Assembly: GCA_964402975.1 (NCBI GenBank)
Contig: CAYOEM010000013.1
Location: 10,491 to 74,490, forward strand
DNA from: CAMDKS01 sp964402975
GTDB lineage: Bacteria > Bdellovibrionota_B > Oligoflexia > Oligoflexales > RGVZ01
DNA length: 64,000 nucleotides
Direction of reading: 5' to 3'
Under the pieces are notes generated by a model, which ran no database searches, was not told the DNA's origin, and worked only from the letters and a program-made list of their open reading frames with translations. Of the stretch, positions 50,661-60,842 are shown one piece after another; position 1 is the stretch's first letter; each line of letters starts with the position of its first letter. Made by a program: the position numbers and the translations under genes.

Positions 50661-53600
50661 TTAAAACCATGAGTCAAGAGCGCTAACCCACGTTGCAATA
50701 AATGGTCTGACCATGGATCCGGCAGTTATAAAAACACCTCCCGCAAAGATATCACCCGACGGTCGGATAGCGAGTGTCTCGACACTCCAACTAGTACCAG
50801 TGCCAAGAGCGCTCCAGGTGGACGCTGTTGGATTCCACCTGGCAATATAGTTTGCGCTTACGCCACCTGCAGAAGTGAAGCTTCCTCCAGCATATAGATT
50901 TCCATTGCCATCAAGGGCTAGAGTATAGACCTCTGGTATAAGGCTGTAACTCAAGCCAGTACCGAGTGCACTCCAAGTAGAGGTTGTCGGGTTCCACATA
51001 GCAATACAATTAGCACTTGTGCCTCCAGCTGTGGTGAATTGTCCTCCTACGTAGAGTTTTCCACTGCCGTCAACGGTGAGTGCATTGACTTCATCATTAA
51101 CACCGGTACCGAGCGGGCTCCAAGTGGAGGTTGTCGCATTCCACCTAGCAACTTTATTTGCACTTACGCCCCCAGCTATGGTGAATTGTCCTCCTGTGTA
51201 GAGATTTCCACTGCCGTCAATCGTGATTGCATCGACGCTGTTATTCAAGCCCGTGCCGAGTGCGCTCCAATTAGAGGTAGTCCGATTCCACTTCGCAATA
51301 CGGCTTACATCGATTCCTCCAACTGTGGTGAAGCTTCCTCCAGCATAGAGATCCCCGCTGCTGTCAACGGCGAGTACACTGACGGTACCGTTTAAACCTG
51401 TACCAATATTACTCCAAGCAGAAGCTGTCTGGTCCCACATGTAGATACTCACGGTGCTTGCGACAAAGATATTTCCGCTGCTATCAACGGCGAGTGCATT
51501 TACAAAGTTACTAATACCGCTGCCGAGAGCGCTCCATGTGGATGTTGTGGCATTGAACCTGGCAATATTTCTTGCACTGACGCCACCAATGGTAGTGAAG
51601 CCTCCTCCTGCATAGATATGTCCACTGCTGTCAACTGCGAGTGCACTAATGCGCCCGTCTATGCCGGCACCGAGAGATATCCACGTAGATGTCGTAGGGT
51701 TCCATCTGGCAATATTGTGTGCGACCATATCCCCTCCAGTAGAGCCAAAACTTCCTCCAACATAGAGATTTCTACCGCTGTCAATAGCAAGTGCTTGAAC
51801 CCTACCACCCATGCCGTAGCCGAGGGCGCTCCAGGCAGAGGTCGACGGGTTCCACATGGCGATATGGTATGCACTGACGCCACCCGCTGAGGTGAAGTGG
51901 CCTCCTACATAGATATATCCACTGCTATCAAGGGCGAATGCATTAACGTTACCATTCGTGCCCGTGCTAAAAGCGCTCCACGTTGAGGTCGTCGGGTTCC
52001 ACCTCGCTATATTGTTTGCGCCAACAGCCCCAGCAGTAGTGAATGTCCCGCCAGCATAGAGATTTCCACTGCTATCAAATGTAAGTACATTGATATCGCC
52101 ACTGGTCCCAGTACCAAGAGCACTCCAAGTCGAGGTTGTGGGGTTCCACCTAGCAATACGATTTGCACTTACGCCACCAGCTGTAGTGAAGCTTCCTCCG
52201 GCATAGAGATTTCCACTGGCATCAGCGGCGAGTGCATTGACGGCATTATTCATGCCAGTACCAAGAGTGCTCCAAGTAGAGGTCGTTGGATTCCATCTTG
52301 CAATATAATTTGCGCTTGTACCACCAGCGGAACTAAACCATCCTCCCGCATAAATGTTTCCACTACCGTCAATCGTAAGTGCATTGACCACGTAGCCCGT
52401 ACCACTGCCGAGAGCGTTCCAGGTCGAGTTAGTAGTATTCCACATGGCAATATTCTTTGCGACTACGCCGCCAGCAGTGTTGAACCATCCTCCTGCATAG
52501 ATATTTCCACTGTTGTCGATAGCGAGTGCATAGACTTCACCACTCGTGCCGGAGCCTAAGGCACTCCAGGCGGACGTCGTTGGATTCCATCTTGCGATAC
52601 CTTTTGTAGGGACTCCACCAGCCACAGTGAATTTTCCAGCGATGACCATGCAGCCAGGGGATGCTGTGCATCCTGGCGAGACAGAATCACGGATTGCGGC
52701 GCGGACCTCACCCGAAACTCCAAGTAGAGACATATTGGGAGGCAGTTTTGTCCGATAGGTTCCCATCGTCGTGTATGATGAGCTCGAAGGGTTTTTGGCA
52801 TAGATAGTGTTGGTCTGTCCGAGGGACGAGACGGGATTGGCAAGGAACGTGTTGAGTCCAGCGGTGGCCGTTACCGGAGTATTGATCAGTGTGCCAAGGG
52901 TGTCGCTGTAAAGACCTATATTGTCGTTAGTCACACTTGAAAATCTGACGTTTGGAGTCCATGTAATGGCTGGGTGGTTTGTCGTGTCAGGGAAGGCTTC
53001 AATCGCAATCGGAGTGAGAATGTTAGTACCGACAGACAAGCTAACAAGAGCGTCAGCAGACTGGCCGACGGAGTTGGTGGCAACGATTGTGTAGGTTGTG
53101 CTCGTTAGCGAGCCATTGGGGGTACCAGATATAACGCACGTCGTGGCATTGACTGATGCCCATGCGGGAAGGGCTGTGGTGCCTGATTTTACGGCGCAGC
53201 CTGTGATCTGAGCTCCATTTGCCGATAAAGTCGAGGGATTTACCGTCATGGGTGTGTTAACTGTTCCGCTTCTGCCCGAAGAGTTTGAATAGCTTAGAGC
53301 AGGGACGATGGCTGCAACGGACAAGGTGACAGTGGCGTCTGCTGACTGACCAACGGAGTTGGTGGCTACCAGAGTGTAAGTCGTACTAGCAAGTACGGCA
53401 CTCGGAGTGCCAGAGATGACGCACGTGGTGGGATTTACTGACGCCCAAGATGGCAGTGCAGTCGTTGGAACTTTTATTCCACACGAAGTGATCGATGCTC
53501 CGTTTGCCAATAATGTCGAAGGAGTGACAGACATGGGTATGCCAAAAGTTCCACTTCTACCGGAAGAGCCTGAGTAACTTAGGCTTGGAATCGTTGCGAC

Positions 53601-54650
53601 TGATAGTGTGACTACCGCGTCAGCAGACTGGCCAACGGAGTTGGCGGCGATGAGTGTGTAACTCGTGCTGGCCAGCACGGCATTCGGGGTGCCGGAGATG
53701 ACACACGTCGTAGCATTGACGGATGCCCAAGCAGGCAGGGCGGTGGTACCAAGTTTTACCGCGCAGCCTGTAATCGATGCTCCGTTTGCCGAAAACGTCG
53801 AAGGAGTTATGGTCATGGGTGTGTTGACAGTTCCGATTCTGCCTGAAGAGTTTGAATAACTAAGACTCGGCACCGCTGCCGCTACCGAGAGAGTGACTGC
53901 CGCGTCTGCTGACTGACCAACGGAGTTGGTGGCGACGATTGTGTAACTCGTGCTGGCGAGCACGGCATTAGGAGTACCAGAGATGACACAGGTGCTGGGG
54001 TTAACTGATGCCCACAAGGGTAGGGCTGTGGTACCTGATTTTACTGTACAGCTTGTGATTGATGCTCCATTTGCCGATAAACTCGTAGGCGTAACGGACA
54101 TCGAAGTCCCGACTGTTGCATTCGTCCCGGTAGCCCCCGAATAGCTGAGGTTTGGGGCTGATGCTCCCACTTTGATGGTTACACTCGCGGGAAGCGACGG
54201 GCCAGCAGAGTTGGTGGCGATGACGGCGTACGTTGTGCTTGCTAGCACGGCAGCCGGTGTGCCAGAGATGACGCAAGTGGAAGAGTTGATAGTAAGAGCT
54301 GCAGGGAGATCTGGGGTGATCTTGCAGGCCTTGATATCAGAGCCGTTAGTTTCAAGACGGCTAGGCGAGATTGATATTAATTTGCCGACCACTCCCTCCG
54401 TGGTAGAAACTCCATCAAAGCTTAAATTTGGCAGCCTTGAATAAGCCGCTCCCTTGCCGCACTCTTTTGGGTTCATCTCTGCATAGTCAGGAATTGCGCA
54501 TTTGTTCTCTGGGGCGTTTGTGGAGGCGATATCGACATTGCAAGCGAATAACATGAGGCTTGTCGTCAGTATCAGGAAGCTCTTCCAAGCGGTGAGCTCT
54601 TTTTGAAAATAGCTGAAATGTTTTTGAGTGGATGTTTGCATGATGTTCAT
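50661..54650 (-). CDS. Giant lipoprotein with Ig-like and propeller-type repeats
   Basis: The 1329-residue product has a signal peptide and lipobox LFAC near residue 37. Residues about 70-540 hold five Ig-like repeats of about 92 residues with recurring TCVISGTP and TNSVGQSADA. A linker domain (about 540-650) follows. Then about 14 repeats of about 41 residues with NLYAGGSFTTAGGVSANxIARWN and STWSALGTG complete the protein, probably two seven-bladed beta-propellers. It is likely a surface adhesin or scaffold. The DNA repeats (50690-52640, 53030-54440) are strong targets for recombination. No catalytic motif is seen. Confidence 0.85.
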   Translation of the reverse strand: MNIMQTSTQKHFSYFQKELTAWKSFLILTTSLMLFACNVDIASTNAPENKCAIPDYAEMNPKECGKGAAYSRLPNLSFDGVSTTEGVVGKLISISPSRLETNGSDIKACKITPDLPAALTINSSTCVISGTPAAVLASTTYAVIATNSAGPSLPASVTIKVGASAPNLSYSGATGTNATVGTSMSVTPTSLSANGASITSCTVKSGTTALPLWASVNPSTCVISGTPNAVLASTSYTIVATNSVGQSADAAVTLSVAAAVPSLSYSNSSGRIGTVNTPMTITPSTFSANGASITGCAVKLGTTALPAWASVNATTCVISGTPNAVLASTSYTLIAANSVGQSADAVVTLSVATIPSLSYSGSSGRSGTFGIPMSVTPSTLLANGASITSCGIKVPTTALPSWASVNPTTCVISGTPSAVLASTTYTLVATNSVGQSADATVTLSVAAIVPALSYSNSSGRSGTVNTPMTVNPSTLSANGAQITGCAVKSGTTALPAWASVNATTCVISGTPNGSLTSTTYTIVATNSVGQSADALVSLSVGTNILTPIAIEAFPDTTNHPAITWTPNVRFSSVTNDNIGLYSDTLGTLINTPVTATAGLNTFLANPVSSLGQTNTIYAKNPSSSSYTTMGTYRTKLPPNMSLLGVSGEVRAAIRDSVSPGCTASPGCMVIAGKFTVAGGVPTKGIARWNPTTSAWSALGSGTSGEVYALAIDNSGNIYAGGWFNTAGGVVAKNIAMWNTTNSTWNALGSGTGYVVNALTIDGSGNIYAGGWFSSAGGTSANYIARWNPTTSTWSTLGTGMNNAVNALAADASGNLYAGGSFTTAGGVSANRIARWNPTTSTWSALGTGTSGDINVLTFDSSGNLYAGGTFTTAGAVGANNIARWNPTTSTWSAFSTGTNGNVNAFALDSSGYIYVGGHFTSAGGVSAYHIAMWNPSTSAWSALGYGMGGRVQALAIDSGRNLYVGGSFGSTGGDMVAHNIARWNPTTSTWISLGAGIDGRISALAVDSSGHIYAGGGFTTIGGVSARNIARFNATTSTWSALGSGISNFVNALAVDSSGNIFVASTVSIYMWDQTASAWSNIGTGLNGTVSVLAVDSSGDLYAGGSFTTVGGIDVSRIAKWNRTTSNWSALGTGLNNSVDAITIDGSGNLYTGGQFTIAGGVSANKVARWNATTSTWSPLGTGVNDEVNALTVDGSGKLYVGGQFTTAGGTSANCIAMWNPTTSTWSALGTGLSYSLIPEVYTLALDGNGNLYAGGSFTSAGGVSANYIARWNPTASTWSALGTGTSWSVETLAIRPSGDIFAGGVFITAGSMVRPFIATWVSALDSWF
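50690..52640 (-). repeat. About 14 tandem repeats of about 123 bases (propeller blades)
   Basis: The repeated coding units share GCCGGAGGA/TTCCACTGC-like segments and encode AGGxFTTAGGVSANxIARWNPTTSTW. One unit (about 51410-51480) is degenerate, keeping only IYMWDQTASAW. They lie inside the giant lipoprotein gene. Confidence 0.85.
53030..54440 (-). repeat. Five tandem repeats of about 280 bases (Ig-like domains)
   Basis: The units encode TPMTVTPSTLSANGASITGC and TCVISGTPNAVLASTSY type segments. The one nearest the N-terminus is the most divergent, and the others are very similar at the DNA level, which suggests recent duplication or gene conversion. Confidence 0.85.
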
Positions 54651-54800
54651 GGCCTCACAGCTGGTATAAGACTCGTGCCCTGAATGGTGTTATCCAATTC
54701 GGGGTTTAGGAAGGGATCGGTCAAAGTCGTAGTAATCTTTAGCTATTTTATGATCCACAACTATCTGTAATTATTGGGTAATTATATTTCAGTGGGCAGT

Positions 54801-55676
54801 CTATATCGACTCTTTGCACGACCTAAGAAGCTTAAGCCATTTTGTTTCTACAGCAGCAGAGTAAGTCTCCCAGCTGTCGACGTGGTCATCGGGCGTTACT
54901 TTTAGAATGCCCCGAGACACGGGAAATATAGACGACGGGTGGCGCTTCAAGATCTCATTGGTCTTACTACCGAATGTTGCGCCTTGAGCACCAATTCCTG
55001 GCAAAAGAAAATGATGAGGTCTTCGGGGTAGCGCAGCTAAAATCTTGGATGGTAGGTCAGTGGCTCCAAGAACCCAACCGATTTGGTCGATGACTTTATG
55101 CTTTTTAGCGAGTGCTGTGAATTGATCATAAACCACGCGGGCTATGGGAGTTGATCTAGCAGAGCTTGCATGCATTTGTAGCTGACGGCCGCTGGCGTTA
55201 CTGGATAACCAGACAATGTAGACTCTTTTGCCATTTTGTAGCCACGGCATGAGAGCGTCTAGGGAGTCTGTTCCCATCCAAGGCAGAATGGTTAACGCGT
55301 CGGCTTGATAGTAGTCAAACGCGGCTTGGCCGTATGCTTTCATGGTGGAGGAGATGTCGCCTCGTTTAGCGTCTAATATGACGTAGAGTCCACGACGCTT
55401 TGCATCAATTGATATGTCCCTCAGGGCGACCATACCAGGCGGGCCAAATTGCTCAAAAAAAGCTGATTGGAGCTTGATCGATACGCCAGGCTCAGCAATA
55501 CGAGCGACGACGGCTTGATACCAGCGAACAAGAAAGGATTCCAAAGGTGTGGATTTTAGTTGTTTAGCAAGAAATGGGTGAAGATCTGTCGTATCGGGGT
55601 CAAAACCTATCCCAAGCGGATGCTGAGGAGTTTTCTTTGGCGAGGATCGCCCGCGCGATTTTGAGGGTCCACCCAT
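54801..55676 (-). CDS. pyrF: Orotidine 5'-phosphate decarboxylase, type 2
   Basis: The 291-residue protein has DAKRGDISSTMKAYGQAAF near residue 101, the active-site loop of the type 2 (long) OMP decarboxylases, and PGIGAQGATFGS near 226 for phosphate binding. It converts OMP to UMP in pyrimidine synthesis. A basic N-terminal 20 residues (SRGRSSPKKTPQ) is extra. It lies 15 bases after the HD-GYP gene on the same strand. A 150-base region separates it from the giant lipoprotein. Confidence 0.92.
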   Translation of the reverse strand: MGGPSKSRGRSSPKKTPQHPLGIGFDPDTTDLHPFLAKQLKSTPLESFLVRWYQAVVARIAEPGVSIKLQSAFFEQFGPPGMVALRDISIDAKRRGLYVILDAKRGDISSTMKAYGQAAFDYYQADALTILPWMGTDSLDALMPWLQNGKRVYIVWLSSNASGRQLQMHASSARSTPIARVVYDQFTALAKKHKVIDQIGWVLGATDLPSKILAALPRRPHHFLLPGIGAQGATFGSKTNEILKRHPSSIFPVSRGILKVTPDDHVDSWETYSAAVETKWLKLLRSCKESI

Positions 55677-55691
55677 GATCTGCCAGAGGTC

Positions 55692-57716
55692 CTATTTAGG
55701 AAGCACTATTTTGTAGATCCCGGACTCTATAAAGAGCTCAAAAAGTTTCTCATCAATTTTACCGCCCTTCACATCCATTTTGATGATGTCTAGAGCTTTG
55801 TCCGCAGACACGGCTTTTTTATAGGGCCTATCCGAAGCAGTCAAGGCATCATAAATATCGGCGATTGTCATCATGCGTGATTGAATAGGTATCTGGCCAG
55901 ACAAGGCTTGATTTGGGTATCCAGTACCATCAAGTTTTTCGTGATGCTTGGCAGCGATTTCTGGGACGTTATAAAGTCTGTGGCCCCAGGGGATCTTTCT
56001 CAAGAATTCGTAGGTGTGCTCCACGTGGCTTTGAATTTCTGCAAATTCCTCTGCGGTCAGAGATCCTCGGGACACACTGAGTGCTCGCAGCTCTTCCGGG
56101 CTTAAGTAGTTACGACTTTGGCCGTCGATCGTTGAAAAGCTGAGTTTTGCAATCTCGTTAAGTTTCTCAAAGCCACCCTGCTCAAGGACCGTGGGTTCAT
56201 TCGCTTTCAGGATAAAACTAAAGATTTCATTAAGATCATTGATTTTCTTGTTGGTGAGTTCCTCGATTTTTTCTATCGAAAAATCCATTGGGAAGGCTAC
56301 GGGGTTATTGATGTAGTTTATCTTTGTCCGCAGGCATTCGATTTCAAGACAGGCGCGTATCAGTTCAAATCGCTGACTCAGTGATTCATTTTGCCATGGG
56401 TAGAGTTTTTTGGCCTTAATCAGGACGTTTTCTCGAACGCCTAGTTTTCCGAAGTCGTGCAAAAGAGATGCGTATTCGATCTCGCGCATCTGATCTTCGG
56501 AGAATGTGATGTCTTTAAATGGCTGATCTTGACTACGGTCCACAAATTTTGCCAAACCGGTCGTTAGTTTTGCGACGCGGTGAGAGTGACCAGACGTGGT
56601 GGGATCTCGCTGCTCGATAGCAGTGACAGCGGCATTGACGAAGCCGTCAAAGAGACGCTGGATTTCGTTGTGCATCTCGGCGTTTTCTAGGGCAATGCCG
56701 GCTTGCTGGGCGACGATTTCGGCGTATTCAAGATCGCGGTCATGAAACGGGAGGACTTGGTCCTTAAAATCTTGGGGGGAACTAAGGTCGGCTTGCCAAT
56801 TGCGCTTACGATTGATGAGCTGAATGACGCCGATGATGCGGTGACTGATGTCAAACATCGGTAGTGTTAGCATGGAGTGGGATTCGTAGCCATTTCGCTG
56901 GTCGAAGGTTCGGTTGTGCTTAACTCCGAATGGGTTTTTTGTAGCGTCATCAGACAGATCATAGAGGTCAGGGATATTGATAGGTGCTTTGTGGAGGGCG
57001 GCATTACCAACGATGGACTTGTTGTCGATGGGCATGCGAAATTCAGCAAAGTCAGACTTAATGGATGAGTTTTGAGTGAAGCGAAATCTCAGCTGCGCAT
57101 CCTCGAGACGGTTACTTCCTTGAGCATAGTCGATCGTATAAATAGATCCTGCATCGGCTTTACAAATTTCTCTGGCCTTATACAAAATCAAGCTCAAAAG
57201 TTTTGGAATGTCCCGTTCTCCGTTGAGCTCCCGAGAGATGCTCATGACGTACTTAACGTTCTCTGTGGTCTCTTCCAGAACTTCACGCTCTGCATTGGAA
57301 TTTGCAAGGGCTGACTGAAATGAGTGAACGCTCGATATACTGGCGCGAACGCCTGCCGTTGTCGAGGGTAGCCCAATTGTCAAAGCTCCTGCTTGAACGC
57401 AGGGCAGTGGCAAGCTTTGGAGCTCTTCTTCGGTACCAGCACAAATAATCGCACCATTGGGAAGCTTAAAACGTTCAGCGTGGCGACTCATTCGGTCAAA
57501 TGCCTGAAACGATTCCCGACCAAGAATGACCTGGCTAAAGCCGTCTTTTGTCAGAATGAGAGCATGAGGATCGTCTTGGTCGAGGGTGGGTTTATAAATT
57601 TTTAAGGACTCATCCTGAATGGCCCATGCAAACAAAGACTCGACAGAGCCTAGTACTTGTTTGTCTTGTTGGCTGAAGATCTGATCGTTTTTTAGGTTCT
57701 TAGCGCTAGTCGTCAT
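55692..57716 (-). CDS. GAF and HD-GYP domain signalling protein
   Basis: The 674-residue cytoplasmic protein has a GAF domain (about residues 155-350) and a C-terminal HD-GYP domain (about 370-660). The metal-binding His-Asp is at 420-421 in LLHDFGKLGV, and HHEKLDGTGYP covers 591-601, so the full HD and GYP motifs are present. It should hydrolyse cyclic di-GMP (or the hybrid cyclic dinucleotide) under control of a small ligand bound by GAF. An insert between HD and GYP (about 470-520) is larger than usual. The first 130 residues are an unassigned sensory region. It is followed by pyrF. Confidence 0.93.
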   Translation of the reverse strand: MTTSAKNLKNDQIFSQQDKQVLGSVESLFAWAIQDESLKIYKPTLDQDDPHALILTKDGFSQVILGRESFQAFDRMSRHAERFKLPNGAIICAGTEEELQSLPLPCVQAGALTIGLPSTTAGVRASISSVHSFQSALANSNAEREVLEETTENVKYVMSISRELNGERDIPKLLSLILYKAREICKADAGSIYTIDYAQGSNRLEDAQLRFRFTQNSSIKSDFAEFRMPIDNKSIVGNAALHKAPINIPDLYDLSDDATKNPFGVKHNRTFDQRNGYESHSMLTLPMFDISHRIIGVIQLINRKRNWQADLSSPQDFKDQVLPFHDRDLEYAEIVAQQAGIALENAEMHNEIQRLFDGFVNAAVTAIEQRDPTTSGHSHRVAKLTTGLAKFVDRSQDQPFKDITFSEDQMREIEYASLLHDFGKLGVRENVLIKAKKLYPWQNESLSQRFELIRACLEIECLRTKINYINNPVAFPMDFSIEKIEELTNKKINDLNEIFSFILKANEPTVLEQGGFEKLNEIAKLSFSTIDGQSRNYLSPEELRALSVSRGSLTAEEFAEIQSHVEHTYEFLRKIPWGHRLYNVPEIAAKHHEKLDGTGYPNQALSGQIPIQSRMMTIADIYDALTASDRPYKKAVSADKALDIIKMDVKGGKIDEKLFELFIESGIYKIVLPK

Positions 57717-57961
57717 GATCGTCCTCGGTCACTGAATTTTTAGAGGCAATTCATCGGTCTGCGGTTGACAAAAGTTCTGGCCAAATTCCAATGAGGCGGG
57801 TTATTCTGGGCGCTACCCGACAACCATTTGGGAGCCCGGTGGGCTTATTGGATTGAACTTAAACGTCTCTCTAAGTTTACACGAGATGCCCAGTGGTATG
57901 TAGACAAGGGTAAATATTTCCCACCAACGGCATCGAGCCTTGGTTAGGCCAACGGAGCTAA

Positions 57962-58696
57962 ATGATGTTGCGAGCTGTTATTGTCGATCTTGAAACTACC
58001 GGTCTTAACCCTAGCGAAGACAGTATCATAGAGGTCGGTCTTATCGACGTCCTCGTGTCGACGGATAAGAAACCCATCATTGGGGGTATGTATTCTGGCT
58101 TACAAGATCCTGGTGAGCCGCTTTCAGCCGAAATTTCTGAGATTACCGGACTAACCGACGATGTTCTCTCTGGTGAGAAAATAGATTGGGATATTGTGAA
58201 AGGTTACTTGCATCGTGCAGATGTTCTTATTGCGCACAATGCAGAATTTGATCGAGGTTTTTTGTCGGTCGTGCCGGCTCTACGAGACATTCGTAAACCG
58301 TGGGCATGTAGCGTTCGGCATATAGACTGGCGCGAGAAGAAGTTTGCGAGCTCTAAGCTGCAGTATCTGGCTGCTGATCATGGTTTCGTAAACCCATTTG
58401 CACACAGGGCCCTATTTGACTGCGCAACCACCTTTCGCCTGGTGACCCCACATCTGCAAGAGCTGCTAAAAAACAGCCGGGACGCTGAGTTTGAGGTATT
58501 TGCGGTCGGGAGTCCTTTTGAGAGTAAAGACGTTTTGAAGTCTGCGGGATATCGCTGGGATTCCGAGCGTCGTGTTTGGAGAAAGCGAGTGATGGCTCAC
58601 CGCATTCAAGTGGAGCGCGACTTCTTGGCCAAAGATGTTTACAGGGGTCCGTCTCGCCACGTGGAAGAAGAATATTATTTTAATCCAAGGGATTAA
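57962..58696 (+). CDS. DnaQ-like 3'-5' exonuclease (DEDDh)
   Basis: The 244-residue protein starts with VDLETTG (Asp9, Glu11), continues with SxEI...GLTDDVL, HNAEFDRGFL (Asp) and HRALFDCATTF near residue 145 (His, Asp), the complete DEDDh exonuclease set. It is thus a proofreading or repair exonuclease similar to the epsilon subunit, but without the polymerase-binding tail. The C-terminal FESKDVLKSAGYRWDSERRVW near 177 is a short basic module seen after such exonucleases. GGAG lies upstream of the ATG. The 3' end overlaps the next gene by four bases. Confidence 0.88.
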   Translation: MMLRAVIVDLETTGLNPSEDSIIEVGLIDVLVSTDKKPIIGGMYSGLQDPGEPLSAEISEITGLTDDVLSGEKIDWDIVKGYLHRADVLIAHNAEFDRGFLSVVPALRDIRKPWACSVRHIDWREKKFASSKLQYLAADHGFVNPFAHRALFDCATTFRLVTPHLQELLKNSRDAEFEVFAVGSPFESKDVLKSAGYRWDSERRVWRKRVMAHRIQVERDFLAKDVYRGPSRHVEEEYYFNPRD

Positions 58697-59457
58697 TTAA
58701 CCGTGACGGCCTGACTTTTAATCGCGAAGGCGCCAGACTTTGCACCGCGAACGGTGAAGAATACGGCTTGCGTGCCACGGGGCGCGTCCTGCCACTCAGT
58801 GGAGCGAGATTTTCTATTTTTGATTTTTCCCGCCGATACGAACCAGCCCACCCTGTTAGTTTCCTTGCCGTTCGAATTCACGGTTCCTTCCAGTGCCATG
58901 GATCCTGAGGTGGCTTCTTGGATGGGTTTATCGATGGATATTGTGGGAGGCTGCCACTCAAGCTGAGGAGATCCTGGCGGATAAACAAGTGTGTCACCGA
59001 CGATAGACTCACCGTCGCCACCGTCGGTTGAGAAGTTTACTTTGTAGCGAAGTCTCGCAAGCCCTTTGGTCTGAATGGCCGCAGTAGTCGCCGCATCACT
59101 GGCCGCAGTGAGAGACACGCGGTATGTGTAAAGACTCAGAGGACCTACTGTCGTCTCAGAGGGTGCTGGATCTACCGGCGTCACCGCCACAGGCTGACCG
59201 TATCGGGCCATCGAATCCAGAGCCGGTTGCGCCGTTATTTTCAGTTGGGGTTGTCCTGCAAGATAAAACGTTAAGGTGACCTGGTCACCTGGTTTGGCAG
59301 TCGTGGGGGTTTGAGCGACGCCCAAAGCGCGCAGTTTTGTGATGGTCTCGGGACGTTCTGCATCGTCGCTACAGGCCACTAGGCTGGCACATAGAGCGCC
59401 AATCATTGTCATCTTCAAGATCGTCGCAAAATTTCTTGATGATCGTATCAATTTCAT
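58693..59457 (-). CDS. Lipoprotein, function unknown
   Basis: The 254-residue product has a signal peptide and lipobox SLVAC near residue 29. The mature part is beta-rich (VTLTFYLAGQPQLKI, LSLYTYRVSLTAAS) and contains a possible Ig-like fold. No motif suggests an enzyme. The gene overlaps the exonuclease by four bases at the 3' ends and begins 77 bases after the proline dehydrogenase stop. Confidence 0.65.
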   Translation of the reverse strand: MKLIRSSRNFATILKMTMIGALCASLVACSDDAERPETITKLRALGVAQTPTTAKPGDQVTLTFYLAGQPQLKITAQPALDSMARYGQPVAVTPVDPAPSETTVGPLSLYTYRVSLTAASDAATTAAIQTKGLARLRYKVNFSTDGGDGESIVGDTLVYPPGSPQLEWQPPTISIDKPIQEATSGSMALEGTVNSNGKETNRVGWFVSAGKIKNRKSRSTEWQDAPRGTQAVFFTVRGAKSGAFAIKSQAVTVN

Positions 59458-59534
59458 TCACGGCCTCCCTCGCGATTTCGACAGCAGGCCAGAGCATGCT
59501 GCCGAGCAAAATTATAGCTGAACGTTGAAGGTTT

Positions 59535-60722
59535 TCAGAGGCTTTTTCGACGTAAAAGTTCCCGCTCAATGAGAGACAGCTCTCGGCTGGATTGCCCAGC
59601 AATGCTGGTGTTTTCCTCAGCCCGCCGAAATAAGTAAGGGAGAACGGCCGCGATAGGGCCGTAGGGGACATACTTTGCAGCATTGTAGCCCGCATTAGCT
59701 GCATTAAACGTTAGGTCATCACTCATGCCTAAAAGCTGGGCAAACCAGACTGAAGACGAGTTTTTCGGGATATGGTGGGTCTCCATGAGGCTTGTAACAA
59801 AGGCGGTTGATTCAAAGTTGTGGGTTCCTGCACAAAGACTAGCCCCCGACTCTTTAGCGAGGATCAATTTAAGGGCGGAGTCATAGGCTTTATCGGTGGC
59901 CTCTTTTGAGTCATGAATGGGGCTCGGGTAGCATTTATCTTTGGCGCGCGCACGCTCTTTTTCCATGTAAGCACCTCGGACAAGCTTAATGCCAGGGTGC
60001 CACTTTTCTTTATGCCCAAGATTTAGAAGTGCCTCCACATTCGCCAAACCGTCTTTGCGGTACATTTGAATCGTGGTGTAGATCTTGGCGGATTTGGTAT
60101 TGTGTTTACGCATGACGGATAAACTCAACTGATCAATGGCTTTTTGAATCCAAGTTTCCTCAGCATCGATCATGACCAGTTTTCCTGCCGAAACCGCAGC
60201 GTCGCAAATGCCTTCGACCCGTGATTTCACTCGGGCCCATTCAGCAGCTAGGTCAGAGCCGAGACCATCAGCTCCATCTTTTGAAACGGTCTCCAACAGT
60301 TCAAACCTTGCCAAAGCCGTTAACTTGAACACACAAAATGGCACGAGAGGGTTAGCTTTGGTTGCTTCCACGACGCGAAGGACCTCATCCCGGGCCGCAT
60401 CGAAACCTGCTTCGGTTTTTTCCCCTTCGACCCCGTAGTCCAAGATGGAGTACACACCGCCCTTGTGGAGTTGATCCATGGTCTTACCACACTCCTCTAG
60501 GGTCTCTCCGCCGCAGAAATGCCTAAATACCGTCGTTCGCAGGAGGCATTTTACTGGTAATCGCGCCTTTAGCGCCCATGAAATAATGGGTGGGCCGACC
60601 GAGACGAGAGGCCTAATATTTATAGCTCTGAAAAGCGTCCAAGCTTTTAACAGCTCACTTGTGTTGAGATGCTTGAAGGCGATTTCCGTATTCTTAAAAT
60701 CAACATTTGTTTTTTTAGTCAT
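59535..60722 (-). CDS. Proline dehydrogenase
   Basis: The 395-residue protein shows the FAD-barrel PRODH signature: GVYSILDYGVEG near residue 92, KLVRGAYMEKER near 251, CAGTHNFES near 299, FAQLLGMSDDLTF near 332 and the C-terminal YVPYGPIAAVLPYLFRRAEENT near 360, where the Arg pair binds the substrate carboxylate. It oxidises proline to pyrroline-5-carboxylate, passing electrons to quinone. The P5C dehydrogenase half of PutA is absent and no separate gene is nearby. It diverges from the MlaF-like gene. Confidence 0.92.
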   Translation of the reverse strand: MTKKTNVDFKNTEIAFKHLNTSELLKAWTLFRAINIRPLVSVGPPIISWALKARLPVKCLLRTTVFRHFCGGETLEECGKTMDQLHKGGVYSILDYGVEGEKTEAGFDAARDEVLRVVEATKANPLVPFCVFKLTALARFELLETVSKDGADGLGSDLAAEWARVKSRVEGICDAAVSAGKLVMIDAEETWIQKAIDQLSLSVMRKHNTKSAKIYTTIQMYRKDGLANVEALLNLGHKEKWHPGIKLVRGAYMEKERARAKDKCYPSPIHDSKEATDKAYDSALKLILAKESGASLCAGTHNFESTAFVTSLMETHHIPKNSSSVWFAQLLGMSDDLTFNAANAGYNAAKYVPYGPIAAVLPYLFRRAEENTSIAGQSSRELSLIERELLRRKSL

Positions 60723-60842
60723 GGTAGCCCCTACTATGACAAATACGGTTTATAAACTCCACTCAAGAAATTGCTCAGTCACCCGTCCTGCCATACAATA
60801 GTGCAGAGTGCGCGTCACAGTGGCAGGTTTACGGGAGGGCCT

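Noticed and set aside
50690..54440. Repeat array that might be mobile or non-coding
   Set aside because: The units are in frame in one 1329-codon gene and encode blades and Ig-like domains; there are no inverted ends or transposase.
57717..57961. Short hairpin AGCCC-ggt-GGGCT near 57833 as a terminator or riboswitch
   Set aside because: The stem is only five pairs, has no T-run, and no gene ends upstream of it on that strand.
59369..59704. A 111-codon minus-strand frame
   Set aside because: It overlaps the proline dehydrogenase C-terminus and the lipoprotein N-terminus, both of which have family motifs or a lipobox; it is a shadow frame.
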